Assembly (NCBI GenBank): GCA_023420415.1
Contig: JAEZWF010000018.1
Location: 1 to 64,000 of the forward strand
Source of the DNA: Actinomycetes bacterium
Lineage (GTDB): Bacteria > Actinomycetota > Actinomycetes > Actinomycetales > Dermatophilaceae
DNA length: 64,000 nucleotides
Reading direction: 5' to 3'
Position 1 is the stretch's first letter. Each line of letters starts with the position of its first letter. Below, piece after piece: positions 6,867-14,345 of this stretch. Made by a program: the position numbers and the translations under genes. The notes below the pieces were generated by a model. That model saw only the letters and a list, made by a program, of their open reading frames with translations, made no database searches and had not been told where the DNA came from.

Positions 6867-8111
6867 TCAGACGCTGCTGAAGACGACAGCCACGTTGTGA
6901 CCACCGAAGCCGAACGAGTTGTTCAGCGCGGCGATGTCGCCCTCGGGCAGCTTGCGGTGCTCACCGCGCACCACATCCAGATCGATGGCCTCGTCGAGGT
7001 CGTCGATGTTGATCGTGGCCGGCGCGACCCGGTGGTGCACGGCCAGGATGGTGAGGATGCCCTCGAGCGCCCCGGCCGCCCCGAGGAGGTGACCGGTCAT
7101 CGACTTGGTGGCGCTCACCGGCATACCGTCGGCATCCGCGCCGAAGGCGCGCCGGATCGCGTTGGACTCCGCGACGTCACCCACCGGCGTCGACGTGGCG
7201 TGCGCGTTGATGTGCACGATGTCCTTGGGCGTCAGGCCGGCGGTCTCGACCGCCTCCAGCATGGCGCGCGACGCGCCGGCGCCCTCCGGCTCGGGGGCGG
7301 TGATGTGGTGGCTGTCCGAGGACATGCCCACGCCCTTCAGCTCGGCATAGATCGTGGCCCCACGGGCCTTGGCCGCCTCGTACTCCTCCAGCACGATCAC
7401 GGCCGCGCCCTCGCCGAGGACGAAGCCGTCGCGGCCGGTGTCGTAGGGGCGTGAAGCCGCGGCGGGGTCGTCGTTGCGGGTCGACAGCGCCTGCATGGCG
7501 GCGAACCCGGCGATCGGCAGCGGGTGCACGGCCGCCTCGGTGCCACCGGCGACCGCGATGTCGGCGCGACCCTCACGGATCATGTCCGCGGCATACGCCA
7601 TCGCCTCCAGGCCCGACGCGCACGCCGACACCGGCGTGTGTGCCCCGGCCCGCGCGCCCACGTCGAGCGACACCGCCGCAGACGACGTGTTGGGCATCAG
7701 CATGGGCACCGACAGGGGGAAGACCCGGCGAGGACCCTTCTCCCGCAACACATCCCACGCATCGAGCAGCGTCCACACGCCACCGATGCCGGTGCCGATG
7801 CAGGCCGCCAACCGCAGCGGGTCCACCTCGGGCGCACCCGCGTCGGCCCAGGCCTCACGCGCCGCGATGAGGGAGTACTGCGCCGACGGGTCGTTGCGGC
7901 GCACCTCCACCTTGGTCAGCACCTCGGGCGGCTGGGTGGCGATCTGCGCGGCGAAGTGCACCGGCAGCTCGTACTTCTCGACCCAGTCGAACTCCATCGT
8001 GCGGGCGCCGGAGCGCCCGGCCAGGACCGCGTCCCAGGTCTCGGTGGCCGTGCCGCCGACGGGAGTGGTCGCACCGATGCCGGTGACGACGACGCGTCGC
8101 TGTGCGCTCAT
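6867..8111 (-). CDS. fabF: Beta-ketoacyl-ACP synthase II
   Basis: A 414-residue condensing enzyme of type II fatty-acid synthesis. It adds malonyl-ACP to growing acyl-ACP in the cytoplasm. The thiolase-fold active site is complete: nucleophile Cys164 in VSACASG, His in NAHATSTP, and Lys/His in KSMTGHLLGAAG, with C-terminal NNSFGFGGHN. The ATG at 8111 follows GAAGGAG. It is the last gene of the fasR-fabD-fabH-acpP-fabF cluster. It is separated from acpP by about 150 bp holding a tandem repeat and a hairpin, so it is likely transcribed at a lower level than acpP. Confidence 0.93.
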   Translation of the reverse strand: MSAQRRVVVTGIGATTPVGGTATETWDAVLAGRSGARTMEFDWVEKYELPVHFAAQIATQPPEVLTKVEVRRNDPSAQYSLIAAREAWADAGAPEVDPLRLAACIGTGIGGVWTLLDAWDVLREKGPRRVFPLSVPMLMPNTSSAAVSLDVGARAGAHTPVSACASGLEAMAYAADMIREGRADIAVAGGTEAAVHPLPIAGFAAMQALSTRNDDPAAASRPYDTGRDGFVLGEGAAVIVLEEYEAAKARGATIYAELKGVGMSSDSHHITAPEPEGAGASRAMLEAVETAGLTPKDIVHINAHATSTPVGDVAESNAIRRAFGADADGMPVSATKSMTGHLLGAAGALEGILTILAVHHRVAPATINIDDLDEAIDLDVVRGEHRKLPEGDIAALNNSFGFGGHNVAVVFSSV

Positions 8112-8143
8112 GGGTGGGGTGCTCCTTCGTGTCATCAGTGGGT

Positions 8144-8190
8144 GGGTGGCGGCCACGGGCTCACGACGGTATGCCGCGTGGCCGCCACCC
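8144..8190 (-). terminator. 14-bp stem-loop between acpP and fabF
   Basis: Positions 8144-8157 pair perfectly with 8177-8190 around a 19-nt loop that includes a GGTATGCCG word. There is no U-run. It is probably an attenuator or mRNA stabiliser that raises acpP over fabF. Confidence 0.55.
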
Positions 8191-8206
8191 GGATCAGGCT
8201 CGCGCC

Positions 8207-8274
8207 TGCGTCATTCCTGGTGCTGCGTCATTCCTGGTGCTGCGTCATTCCTGGTTCTGCGTCATTCCTGGTTC
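8207..8274 (-). repeat. Four 17-bp tandem repeats at the 3' end of acpP
   Basis: TGCGTCATTCCTGGT recurs at 8207, 8224, 8241 and 8258 with a 17-bp period. The rightmost copy contains the acpP stop codon, so the other three lie in the 3' untranslated region. The array probably arose by slippage and copy number may vary between strains. Confidence 0.9.
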
Positions 8275-8510
8275 TTGGAGATGAAGCTGACGGCGTCGCC
8301 GACGGTCTTGAGGTTCTTGACCTCGTCGTCGGGGATGCGCACGCCGAACTTCTCCTCGGCGTTGACCACGATGGTCATCATCGACAGCGAGTCGATGTCG
8401 AGGTCGTCGGTGAACGACTTCTCCAGCTGCACCGACTCGGTGTCGAGGCCGGTCTCCTCGTTGACGATCTCGGCGAGGCCTTCGAGGATCTCCTGGTCGC
8501 TCTGTGCCAT
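8262..8510 (-). CDS. acpP: Acyl carrier protein
   Basis: An 82-residue, strongly acidic acyl carrier protein. The phosphopantetheine attachment site is Ser41 in DIDSLSM. Helices I-IV follow the usual spacing (QEILEGLAEIVNEETGLDTESV at the N-terminus, IPDDEVKNLKTVGDAVSFI near the C-terminus). It shuttles acyl chains between FabD, FabH and FabF, its operon neighbours. GAAGGAG precedes ATG 8510. The stop codon sits in the last unit of a 17-bp tandem array. Length and sequence are normal for Actinobacteria. Confidence 0.95.
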   Translation of the reverse strand: MAQSDQEILEGLAEIVNEETGLDTESVQLEKSFTDDLDIDSLSMMTIVVNAEEKFGVRIPDDEVKNLKTVGDAVSFISKNQE

Positions 8511-8585
8511 GGGTCAGGCTCCTTCGTTGTTCCGTGTGAATCGGTTGGGTGGCCCGGTTCACCCGCGGGCCTCTCGGGAGTCTGG

Positions 8586-9608
8586 TCAGGGCAGGACGAC
8601 GACCTGCGCGGCATACACCAGACCGGCGCCGAAGCCGATCTGCAGCGCGAGGCCACCGTGTGCCACTTCACCCTCGCGCAACATGCGCTCGGTGGCCAGC
8701 GGGATCGAGGCGGCCGAGGTGTTCGCGGTCTGGGCGATGTCGCGCGCGACGGGGATGTCGGCCGGCAGCTTGAGCTGCTTGATCATCGCGTCGATGATCC
8801 GCATGTTGGCCTGGTGGGGGATGAACGCGTCGAGGTCCTCGGCCCGCACCCCGGCGGCGTCGAGCGCCTTCTGGGCGACCGGGGCCATGCCCCACACGGC
8901 CCAGCGGAACACCGACTGGCCGGCCATGCCGATGGCCGGGCTGCCGATGCCACCGGACTCCTTGAGCTCGACCCAGGAGTCGCGCTGGCTGATCGTGCGC
9001 CACTGCGAGCCGTCCGAACCCCACACCGTCGGGCCGATGGCCGGGGTGTCCGACGGACCGACGATCGCCGCACCGGCGCCGTCACCGAAGATGAACGCGC
9101 TCCCGCGGTCGGTCGGGTCGGTGAAGTCCGACAGCTTCTCGACGCCGACGACCAGCACGTGCTGGGCACTCCCACCGCGGACCATGTCGCTGGCCACGCT
9201 GATGCCGTGGCAGTAGCCGGCGCACGCGGCACCGATGTCGAACGCGGCACCGCGGATGCCGAGCCGGTCCGCAAGCATCGGCGCGGCGGCAGGCGTCTGG
9301 TAAGGGTGCGTGACCGTGGCGACGACCACCGCGTCCACCTGGGCGGCCTCGAGACCGGCGGCCTGCAGCGCCTCCCGGCTCGCGGCCTCTGCCATGTCGA
9401 CGACCGACTCGTCCTTGGCGGCGAACCGGCGCTCCTTGATGCCCGAGCGTTCCTGGATCCACTCGTCGCTGGAGTCGATCGCCTCGACGATCTCGGAGTT
9501 GGGCACGACCCGCTCGGGGCGGTAGCCCCCGACCCCCATGATGCGCGAGAAGGCGGCTCCGGTCGGCGCCGAGATCGTCCCGGTGCCCTTGATGGTCGGT
9601 GGTGTCAT
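8586..9608 (-). CDS. fabH: Beta-ketoacyl-ACP synthase III
   Basis: A 340-residue initiating condensing enzyme joining an acyl-CoA primer to malonyl-ACP. In branched-chain-fatty-acid actinobacteria the primer is often a branched acyl-CoA, so this enzyme largely sets fatty-acid branching (family knowledge). The catalytic triad is visible: Cys129 in GAACAGY, His in IPHQANMRI and Asn in ANTSAAS. The ATG lies one base after the fabD stop (TGACATG), implying coupling. An N-terminal extension of about 20 residues precedes the conserved GVGGYRPERVV. Confidence 0.92.
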   Translation of the reverse strand: MTPPTIKGTGTISAPTGAAFSRIMGVGGYRPERVVPNSEIVEAIDSSDEWIQERSGIKERRFAAKDESVVDMAEAASREALQAAGLEAAQVDAVVVATVTHPYQTPAAAPMLADRLGIRGAAFDIGAACAGYCHGISVASDMVRGGSAQHVLVVGVEKLSDFTDPTDRGSAFIFGDGAGAAIVGPSDTPAIGPTVWGSDGSQWRTISQRDSWVELKESGGIGSPAIGMAGQSVFRWAVWGMAPVAQKALDAAGVRAEDLDAFIPHQANMRIIDAMIKQLKLPADIPVARDIAQTANTSAASIPLATERMLREGEVAHGGLALQIGFGAGLVYAAQVVVLP

Positions 9609-9609
9609 G

Positions 9610-10551
9610 TCAGGCTTCCTGCTCTCGCGACGAGTGCTCACGGATCAGCGTGCGAGCCGCCTCGAGGTCGTCGGGCGTCTTCACCGCCAAGGTGGCCACT
9701 CCGGGCATCGCGCGCTTGGCGAGACCCACGAGGGTGCCGGCCGGGGGGAGCTCGATCAGCGCGGTGACGCCGAGGTCGAGCATCGTCTGCATGCACTGGT
9801 CCCAGCGGACCGGGTTGCTCACCTGGGTGACGAGCCGGGTGAGGGTGTCGGCGCCACCGGAGACGGCGGCGCCGTCGGCGTTGGACAGCAGCGTCACGCC
9901 GGGGTCGCTCACCTCGAAGTCGGCGGTCAGCGTCCGCAGTGCCTCCACCGCAGGTGCCATGTGCTCGGTGTGGAAGGCGCCCGCCACCTTGAGCGGGATG
10001 ACCCGGGCCTTGGCCGGCGGGTCGGCGGCCAGGGCGGCGAGCTGCTCGAGCGTGCCGGCGGCGACGGTCTGGCCGGCGCCGTTGGCGTTGGCCGCAGTCA
10101 GCCCGTGGCGGGCCAGGGCCTCGGCCACCTCGTCGGCATCGCCGCCGAGAACCGCGCTCATGCCGGTGGGGGTCACGGCCGACGCCTCGGCCATGCCCTT
10201 GCCGCGCTCGCGCACGAACGTCATCGCCTCGTCGTCGGACAGGACCCCGGCGAAGGCGGCCGCGGTGATCTCACCGACCGAGTGCCCGGCCGTCAGGTCC
10301 GCGCCGCCGGCTGCGGCACCGTTGGGGAACAGCACCGACGTCGCCGCCAGGCCGGCACCGACGATGAGGGGCTGGGCGACCGCGGTGTCCTTGATGGTGT
10401 CGGCGTCCGACGTCGTGCCGTGGGCGACGAGGTCGATGCCGGCGACCTGCGACAGCGACTCCAGCCGGGTGCGGAACTCGGGGAGCTCCAGCCAGGGCGC
10501 GAGGAAGCCGGGGGTCTGGGAGCCCTGTCCAGGGCAGACGATGGCGAGCAC
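9610..10551 (-). CDS. fabD: Malonyl-CoA:ACP transacylase
   Basis: A 313-residue enzyme that loads malonate from CoA onto AcpP. It starts at GTG 10551 directly with VLAIVCPGQGSQ, the family N-terminus. The nucleophile is Ser91 in GHSVGE; the catalytic His lies in VAGAFHTEHM. The frame is open upstream toward fasR, but no family sequence is there. It is the first biosynthetic gene after fasR. The 110-bp gap holds an imperfect palindrome (10618-10636) that could be a regulator site. Confidence 0.92.
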   Translation of the reverse strand: MLAIVCPGQGSQTPGFLAPWLELPEFRTRLESLSQVAGIDLVAHGTTSDADTIKDTAVAQPLIVGAGLAATSVLFPNGAAAGGADLTAGHSVGEITAAAFAGVLSDDEAMTFVRERGKGMAEASAVTPTGMSAVLGGDADEVAEALARHGLTAANANGAGQTVAAGTLEQLAALAADPPAKARVIPLKVAGAFHTEHMAPAVEALRTLTADFEVSDPGVTLLSNADGAAVSGGADTLTRLVTQVSNPVRWDQCMQTMLDLGVTALIELPPAGTLVGLAKRAMPGVATLAVKTPDDLEAARTLIREHSSREQEA

Positions 10552-10617
10552 GTGACCAGCCTCGCCGGTCGGGGGTGGGGGAGGCGTCACCGTTCGGCAC
10601 GAACTTGGGAGGGCGCC

Positions 10618-10636
10618 TTTGTGGGAAACCTCCAAA
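10618..10636. promoter_or_regulatory. Imperfect palindrome upstream of fabD, candidate FasR operator
   Basis: TTTGTGGGAAACCTCCAAA has matching outer arms TTTG/CAAA and inner GG/CC pairs. It lies between fasR and fabD, 67 bp before the fabD start. FasR-type regulators control this operon in other actinobacteria; the assignment of this site is inference. Confidence 0.4.
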
Positions 10637-10661
10637 ACCCGCACGGTATGCCGTGGTGTCG

Positions 10662-11855
10662 TCACTCGGGTGTGGCGCGCCTCACGACCCCGCTGGGACG
10701 GCTGAGCCGACCCAGCCCCAGCGCGATGCGGACGGTGTGCGCGTCGTGGGCGTCGGTGAGCTGGTAGCCCGTCACCTCCGCGATCCGCCCGAGCCGGTAG
10801 CGAACCGTGTTGGGGTGCACGAACAGCTCTCGAGCCGTGCCCTCGAGCCCGCCGCCCGCCTCGAGGTAGGCCGACGCGGTCTCCAGCAGGCCGCTGCCGG
10901 CCGTCGACAACGGGTGCCAGATGCGGTCCAGCAGCAGTGCCCGAGCGGGAGCGTCGCCGACGAGCACCCGCTCGGCCAGCAGGTCGTCGGCGGCCACCGG
11001 GCGGGGTGCGGCCGGCCAGGCCTGGGCGCAGCTCTGGCCGGCCAGTGCTGCCCGGGCCGAGCGGCCGGCGGCGAACAGGTGGGGGACCGTCGGGCCGACG
11101 ACGAGGGGCCCGTCACCGAAGTGGTCGTCCACCGATCGAGCCGCGCTCATCGGGTCGTCGACGTTGCCGAGGATGCACACGAGCCGTCGCCCCTGGACCG
11201 CAGCCAGGGTGTCGACCCCGATGCGTTCGGCAGCACGGCGCAGGCCGTCGACCACGCCTGCGGGACTGCCGTGGGGTGTGCTGCCGGCGACGACGGCGAC
11301 CCGGGTCGTGGACCCCCACCCCAGTGCCGCCGCCCGGGACTGCATCGAGTCGTCCGCCTCGCCACGCAGCACCGCGTCGACCACGAGCCCCTCGAGCCGG
11401 GCGTCCCAGGCGCCGCGGGCTTCGGCCGCCTGGGCATAGACCTCGGCGGCGGCGAACGCGATCTCGCGCGAGTAGCGCAGCACGGCCTCGCGTAGCGCCT
11501 GCTCCTCGCCCGGTTGGGCCAGAGCCGTCGCATCCTGCTCGACGACGTCGACGACCGAGCGGACCAGGTCGAGGGTCTGCCGCAACGTGATCGACCGAGT
11601 CAGCTCGCGCGGCGCCGTGCCGAACACATCGGCCGTCACCGGGGTCTGGTCGCCGCCGTCGCGCAGCCAGGCGATGAACGCGGCAATGCCCGCCTGGGCC
11701 ACCAACCCCACCCATGACCGGTCCTCGGCGGACAGCGCCCGATACCACTCGTGCCCGGTCTCCATCCGCCGCGTCGCACCCGACGACAGCTCGCCCGCGG
11801 CGGCCTCGACCCGGCGCAGCGAGGCGCGGGACAGGTCGAGGTGGGCAGCCGGCAT
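10662..11855 (-). CDS. fasR: PucR-family transcriptional regulator of fatty-acid synthesis
   Basis: A 397-residue protein. The central part is a degenerate GGDEF-like domain typical of the PucR/CdaR family. The C-terminal HTH_30 domain is clear: ETASAYLEAGGGLEGTARELFVHPNTVRYRLGRI, then EVTGYQLTDAHDAHTVRIALGL. It sits directly upstream of fabD-fabH-acpP-fabF in the same orientation, as FasR does in streptomycetes, where it activates the cluster. Ligand is probably an acyl-CoA or acyl-ACP (from mycobacterial FasR knowledge; not visible here). The start is taken at 11855 beside a GGCATAC word; an exact start is uncertain. Confidence 0.85.
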   Translation of the reverse strand: MPAAHLDLSRASLRRVEAAAGELSSGATRRMETGHEWYRALSAEDRSWVGLVAQAGIAAFIAWLRDGGDQTPVTADVFGTAPRELTRSITLRQTLDLVRSVVDVVEQDATALAQPGEEQALREAVLRYSREIAFAAAEVYAQAAEARGAWDARLEGLVVDAVLRGEADDSMQSRAAALGWGSTTRVAVVAGSTPHGSPAGVVDGLRRAAERIGVDTLAAVQGRRLVCILGNVDDPMSAARSVDDHFGDGPLVVGPTVPHLFAAGRSARAALAGQSCAQAWPAAPRPVAADDLLAERVLVGDAPARALLLDRIWHPLSTAGSGLLETASAYLEAGGGLEGTARELFVHPNTVRYRLGRIAEVTGYQLTDAHDAHTVRIALGLGRLSRPSGVVRRATPE

Positions 11856-11981
11856 ACGCGGAGTCTATTTGTATGCCGCCCACAACAGTCCGCGGCCGCC
11901 ACCGAGGCTTCGCCAGGCCTTCACCCCGGTGCCACCGGCACGTCGCCCGCGGCACCCGGCGGCCTTCCTAGCGTCGCGGCC

Positions 11982-13127
11982 ATGAAGCGAACCCTGTCCC
12001 TGCTCATCGCAGGAGCTGCCATGACCACGCTCGCGCTCCAGGCCCCGGCGACCGCCGCACCGGTCGCCGAGCGCGCGCCCTCCGCGGCGAAGGCCAAGGC
12101 GTCCCCCAAGACCACCACCCCCCTCGTCATCGGGCACCGCGGGGCCTCCGGCTACCGGCCGGAGCACACCCTCGCCTCCTACGAGCTCGCCGCCAGGATG
12201 GGCGCCGACTTCATCGAGCCCGACCTCGTCTCGACCAAGGACGGCGTCCTCGTCGCCCGGCACGAGAACGAGATCGGCGGCACCACCGACGTCGCCGACC
12301 ACCCGGAGTTCGCCAGCCGGAAGACCACCAAGGTGGTCGACGGTGCGCGCCTGACCGGTTGGTTCACCGAGGACTTCACGCTCGCCGAGCTGCGCACGCT
12401 GCGCGCCAAGGAGCGGCTGCCGCAGGTGCGCCAGGAGAACACGATGTACGACGGGCTGTGGCAGGTGCCGACCTTCGCCGAGGTCCTCGCCCTGCGCGCG
12501 CGCCTCAGCAAGGAGCTCGGCCGCACGATCGGCGTCTACCCCGAGACCAAGCACCCGACCTACTTCCGCTCGATCGGGCTGCCGCTGGAGGACCCGCTCG
12601 TCGCCCAGCTGCGGGGGGCCGGGCTCGACAAGGCCAAGGCACCCGTCTTCATCCAGTCGTTCGAGCTGACCAACCTCATCGACCTGCGCACCGACTACCG
12701 CGTCAAGGCGCCGCTGGTGTTCCTCACCTCCGCCTCCGGCGCGCCCTACGACCTCAAGTCGACCGGTGACCCGCGCACCTACAAGGACCTCACCTCGGCA
12801 GCCGGGCTGCGCTCGATCTCCTTGTGGATCAACGGAATCGGGCCGGACAAGAACCAGGTCATCCCACGCCGCGCCGATGGCACGCTCGGCACCCCCACCA
12901 GTCTCGTCAGGGACGCCCACGCGGCCGGGCTGAAGGTCCACCCCTACACCTTCCGCAACGAGAACCAGTTCCTGCCGGTGGACTACCGCGTCGGCGCCGA
13001 CCCGACGGCCTACGGCCGCGCCATCGACGAGCAGGTGGAGTTCCTCAAGACCGGCATCGACGGCCTCTTCACCGACAACACCGACACCGGCGTCATCGCC
13101 CGCAAGGAGTTCCTCGGCCGCGACTGA
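11982..13127 (+). CDS. Secreted glycerophosphodiester phosphodiesterase
   Basis: A 381-residue exported GDPD. A Sec signal peptide (MKRTLSLLIAGAAMTTLALQAPATA) ends near residue 26, and an Ala/Lys-rich linker follows. The TIM-barrel catalytic motifs are IGHRGASGYRPEHT, the metal ligands in EPDLV, and HENEIGGTTDV. It should hydrolyse glycerophosphodiesters, from phospholipid or teichoic-acid turnover, outside the cell. A TAGCGT hexamer ends seven bases before the ATG with no Shine-Dalgarno, so the mRNA is probably leaderless. A closely similar paralogue follows 38 bp later. Confidence 0.9.
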   Translation: MKRTLSLLIAGAAMTTLALQAPATAAPVAERAPSAAKAKASPKTTTPLVIGHRGASGYRPEHTLASYELAARMGADFIEPDLVSTKDGVLVARHENEIGGTTDVADHPEFASRKTTKVVDGARLTGWFTEDFTLAELRTLRAKERLPQVRQENTMYDGLWQVPTFAEVLALRARLSKELGRTIGVYPETKHPTYFRSIGLPLEDPLVAQLRGAGLDKAKAPVFIQSFELTNLIDLRTDYRVKAPLVFLTSASGAPYDLKSTGDPRTYKDLTSAAGLRSISLWINGIGPDKNQVIPRRADGTLGTPTSLVRDAHAAGLKVHPYTFRNENQFLPVDYRVGADPTAYGRAIDEQVEFLKTGIDGLFTDNTDTGVIARKEFLGRD

Positions 13128-13165
13128 GTGACCGACCACCGGGCCGCGCCGTTACGGTGACACCC

Positions 13166-14302
13166 GTGACGGCGCGGCAGGTGGTGGTGGCGGCGGGGCT
13201 CGTGGCAGCTCTGCTTGCGGGGTGTTCCGGCGGCGGTGAGCAGGCCGGCAGTGAGCAGGCCGGCGGTGAGCAGGCCACCTCCGGGACGGCCAGCGACGCG
13301 CTCGTCATCTCGCACCGCGGTGCCTCCGGCTACCGGCCCGAGCACACCGCGGCCGCCTACGAGCTGGCCGTGACCATGGGCGCCGACTACCTGGAGCCCG
13401 ACCTGGTCATGACTCGCGACAAGGTCCTGGTCGACCGGCACGAGCCGGAGATCTCGCAGACGACCGACGTCGCGAGCCGGCCGGAGCTGGCATCCCTGCG
13501 CCGCACCAGGACCATCGACGGCAAGGCCACCACCGGCTGGTTCGTCGAGGACCTGACCCTGGCCCAGCTGCGCACCCTGCGCGCCAAGGAACGCATCCCG
13601 GACGTCCGACCCGGCAACACGGCATACGACGGCCGTTATCCGGTGCTGACCTTCGACGAGGTGCTGGACCTGCGCGACCGGCTCGCCCGCGAGAGCGGAC
13701 GCACCATCGGCGTCATCCCCGAGCTCAAGCACCCCACCTATCTGCGCAGTCTTGGCTTCGAGCCGGAGCGCGCGCTGCTCGAGGCGCTGGGTCGTCACCG
13801 CCTGACGGCAGCGGACGCCCCGGTGTGGGTGCAGTCGTTCGAGCCGACGTCGTTGCAGCGGTTGCGCGAGGCCGGGTACCGCGGGCGCTCGGTGCTGCTG
13901 GTCCAGGCGGGGGGTGCGCCCTACGACCTCGCCTCGACGGGGGACCGGCGCGACTACGCCGACCTGGTGTCGACGGCCGGGCTGGCCGACGTCAAGAAGT
14001 ACGCGAACGGCGTTGCGCCCGAGAAGGACCTGGTGATCCCGCGGACCGGGACGGGGGCCCTGGGCCGGCCGACCGACCTCGTCACCCGGGCGCATGCCGC
14101 CGGGCTGGAGGTCATGGTCTGGACCTTCCGGGCGGAGAACACGTTCCTGCCCGCGCCCGAGCGAGTCGGCACCGACCCCGACGCGAAGGGCGACCTGGCC
14201 GGCGAGGTCGAGGCCTACCTGCGCGCGGGGGTGGACGCCGTCTTCTGCGACCAGCCCGACCTGTGCGTCGAGGCGAGGTCCGCCGTCGCCCGGGGCGGGT
14301 GA
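13166..14302 (+). CDS. Glycerophosphodiester phosphodiesterase, lipoprotein form
   Basis: A 378-residue paralogue of the preceding gene, with the same order of motifs (SHRGASGYRPEHT, EPDLV, HEPEISQTTDV). It is exported as a lipoprotein: the signal ends at LLAGC. A short repeat (EQAGSEQAGGEQA) lies in the linker. Starting at GTG 13166 places the signal peptide correctly and lies seven bases after TACGGT, so a leaderless mRNA is likely. The GTG ten bases upstream overlaps the presumed promoter. The tandem pair looks like an ancient duplication that gave one free and one membrane-tethered enzyme. Confidence 0.88.
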   Translation: MTARQVVVAAGLVAALLAGCSGGGEQAGSEQAGGEQATSGTASDALVISHRGASGYRPEHTAAAYELAVTMGADYLEPDLVMTRDKVLVDRHEPEISQTTDVASRPELASLRRTRTIDGKATTGWFVEDLTLAQLRTLRAKERIPDVRPGNTAYDGRYPVLTFDEVLDLRDRLARESGRTIGVIPELKHPTYLRSLGFEPERALLEALGRHRLTAADAPVWVQSFEPTSLQRLREAGYRGRSVLLVQAGGAPYDLASTGDRRDYADLVSTAGLADVKKYANGVAPEKDLVIPRTGTGALGRPTDLVTRAHAAGLEVMVWTFRAENTFLPAPERVGTDPDAKGDLAGEVEAYLRAGVDAVFCDQPDLCVEARSAVARGG

Positions 14303-14345
14303 CGGCGGCCCTCGCAGGACCTGTCGCGCGTGGGCAGGGGAGCGG

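Noticed and set aside
8207..8274. CRISPR-like array
   Set aside because: The units are tandem with only two-base linkers, no spacers and no cas genes; it is a simple tandem repeat.
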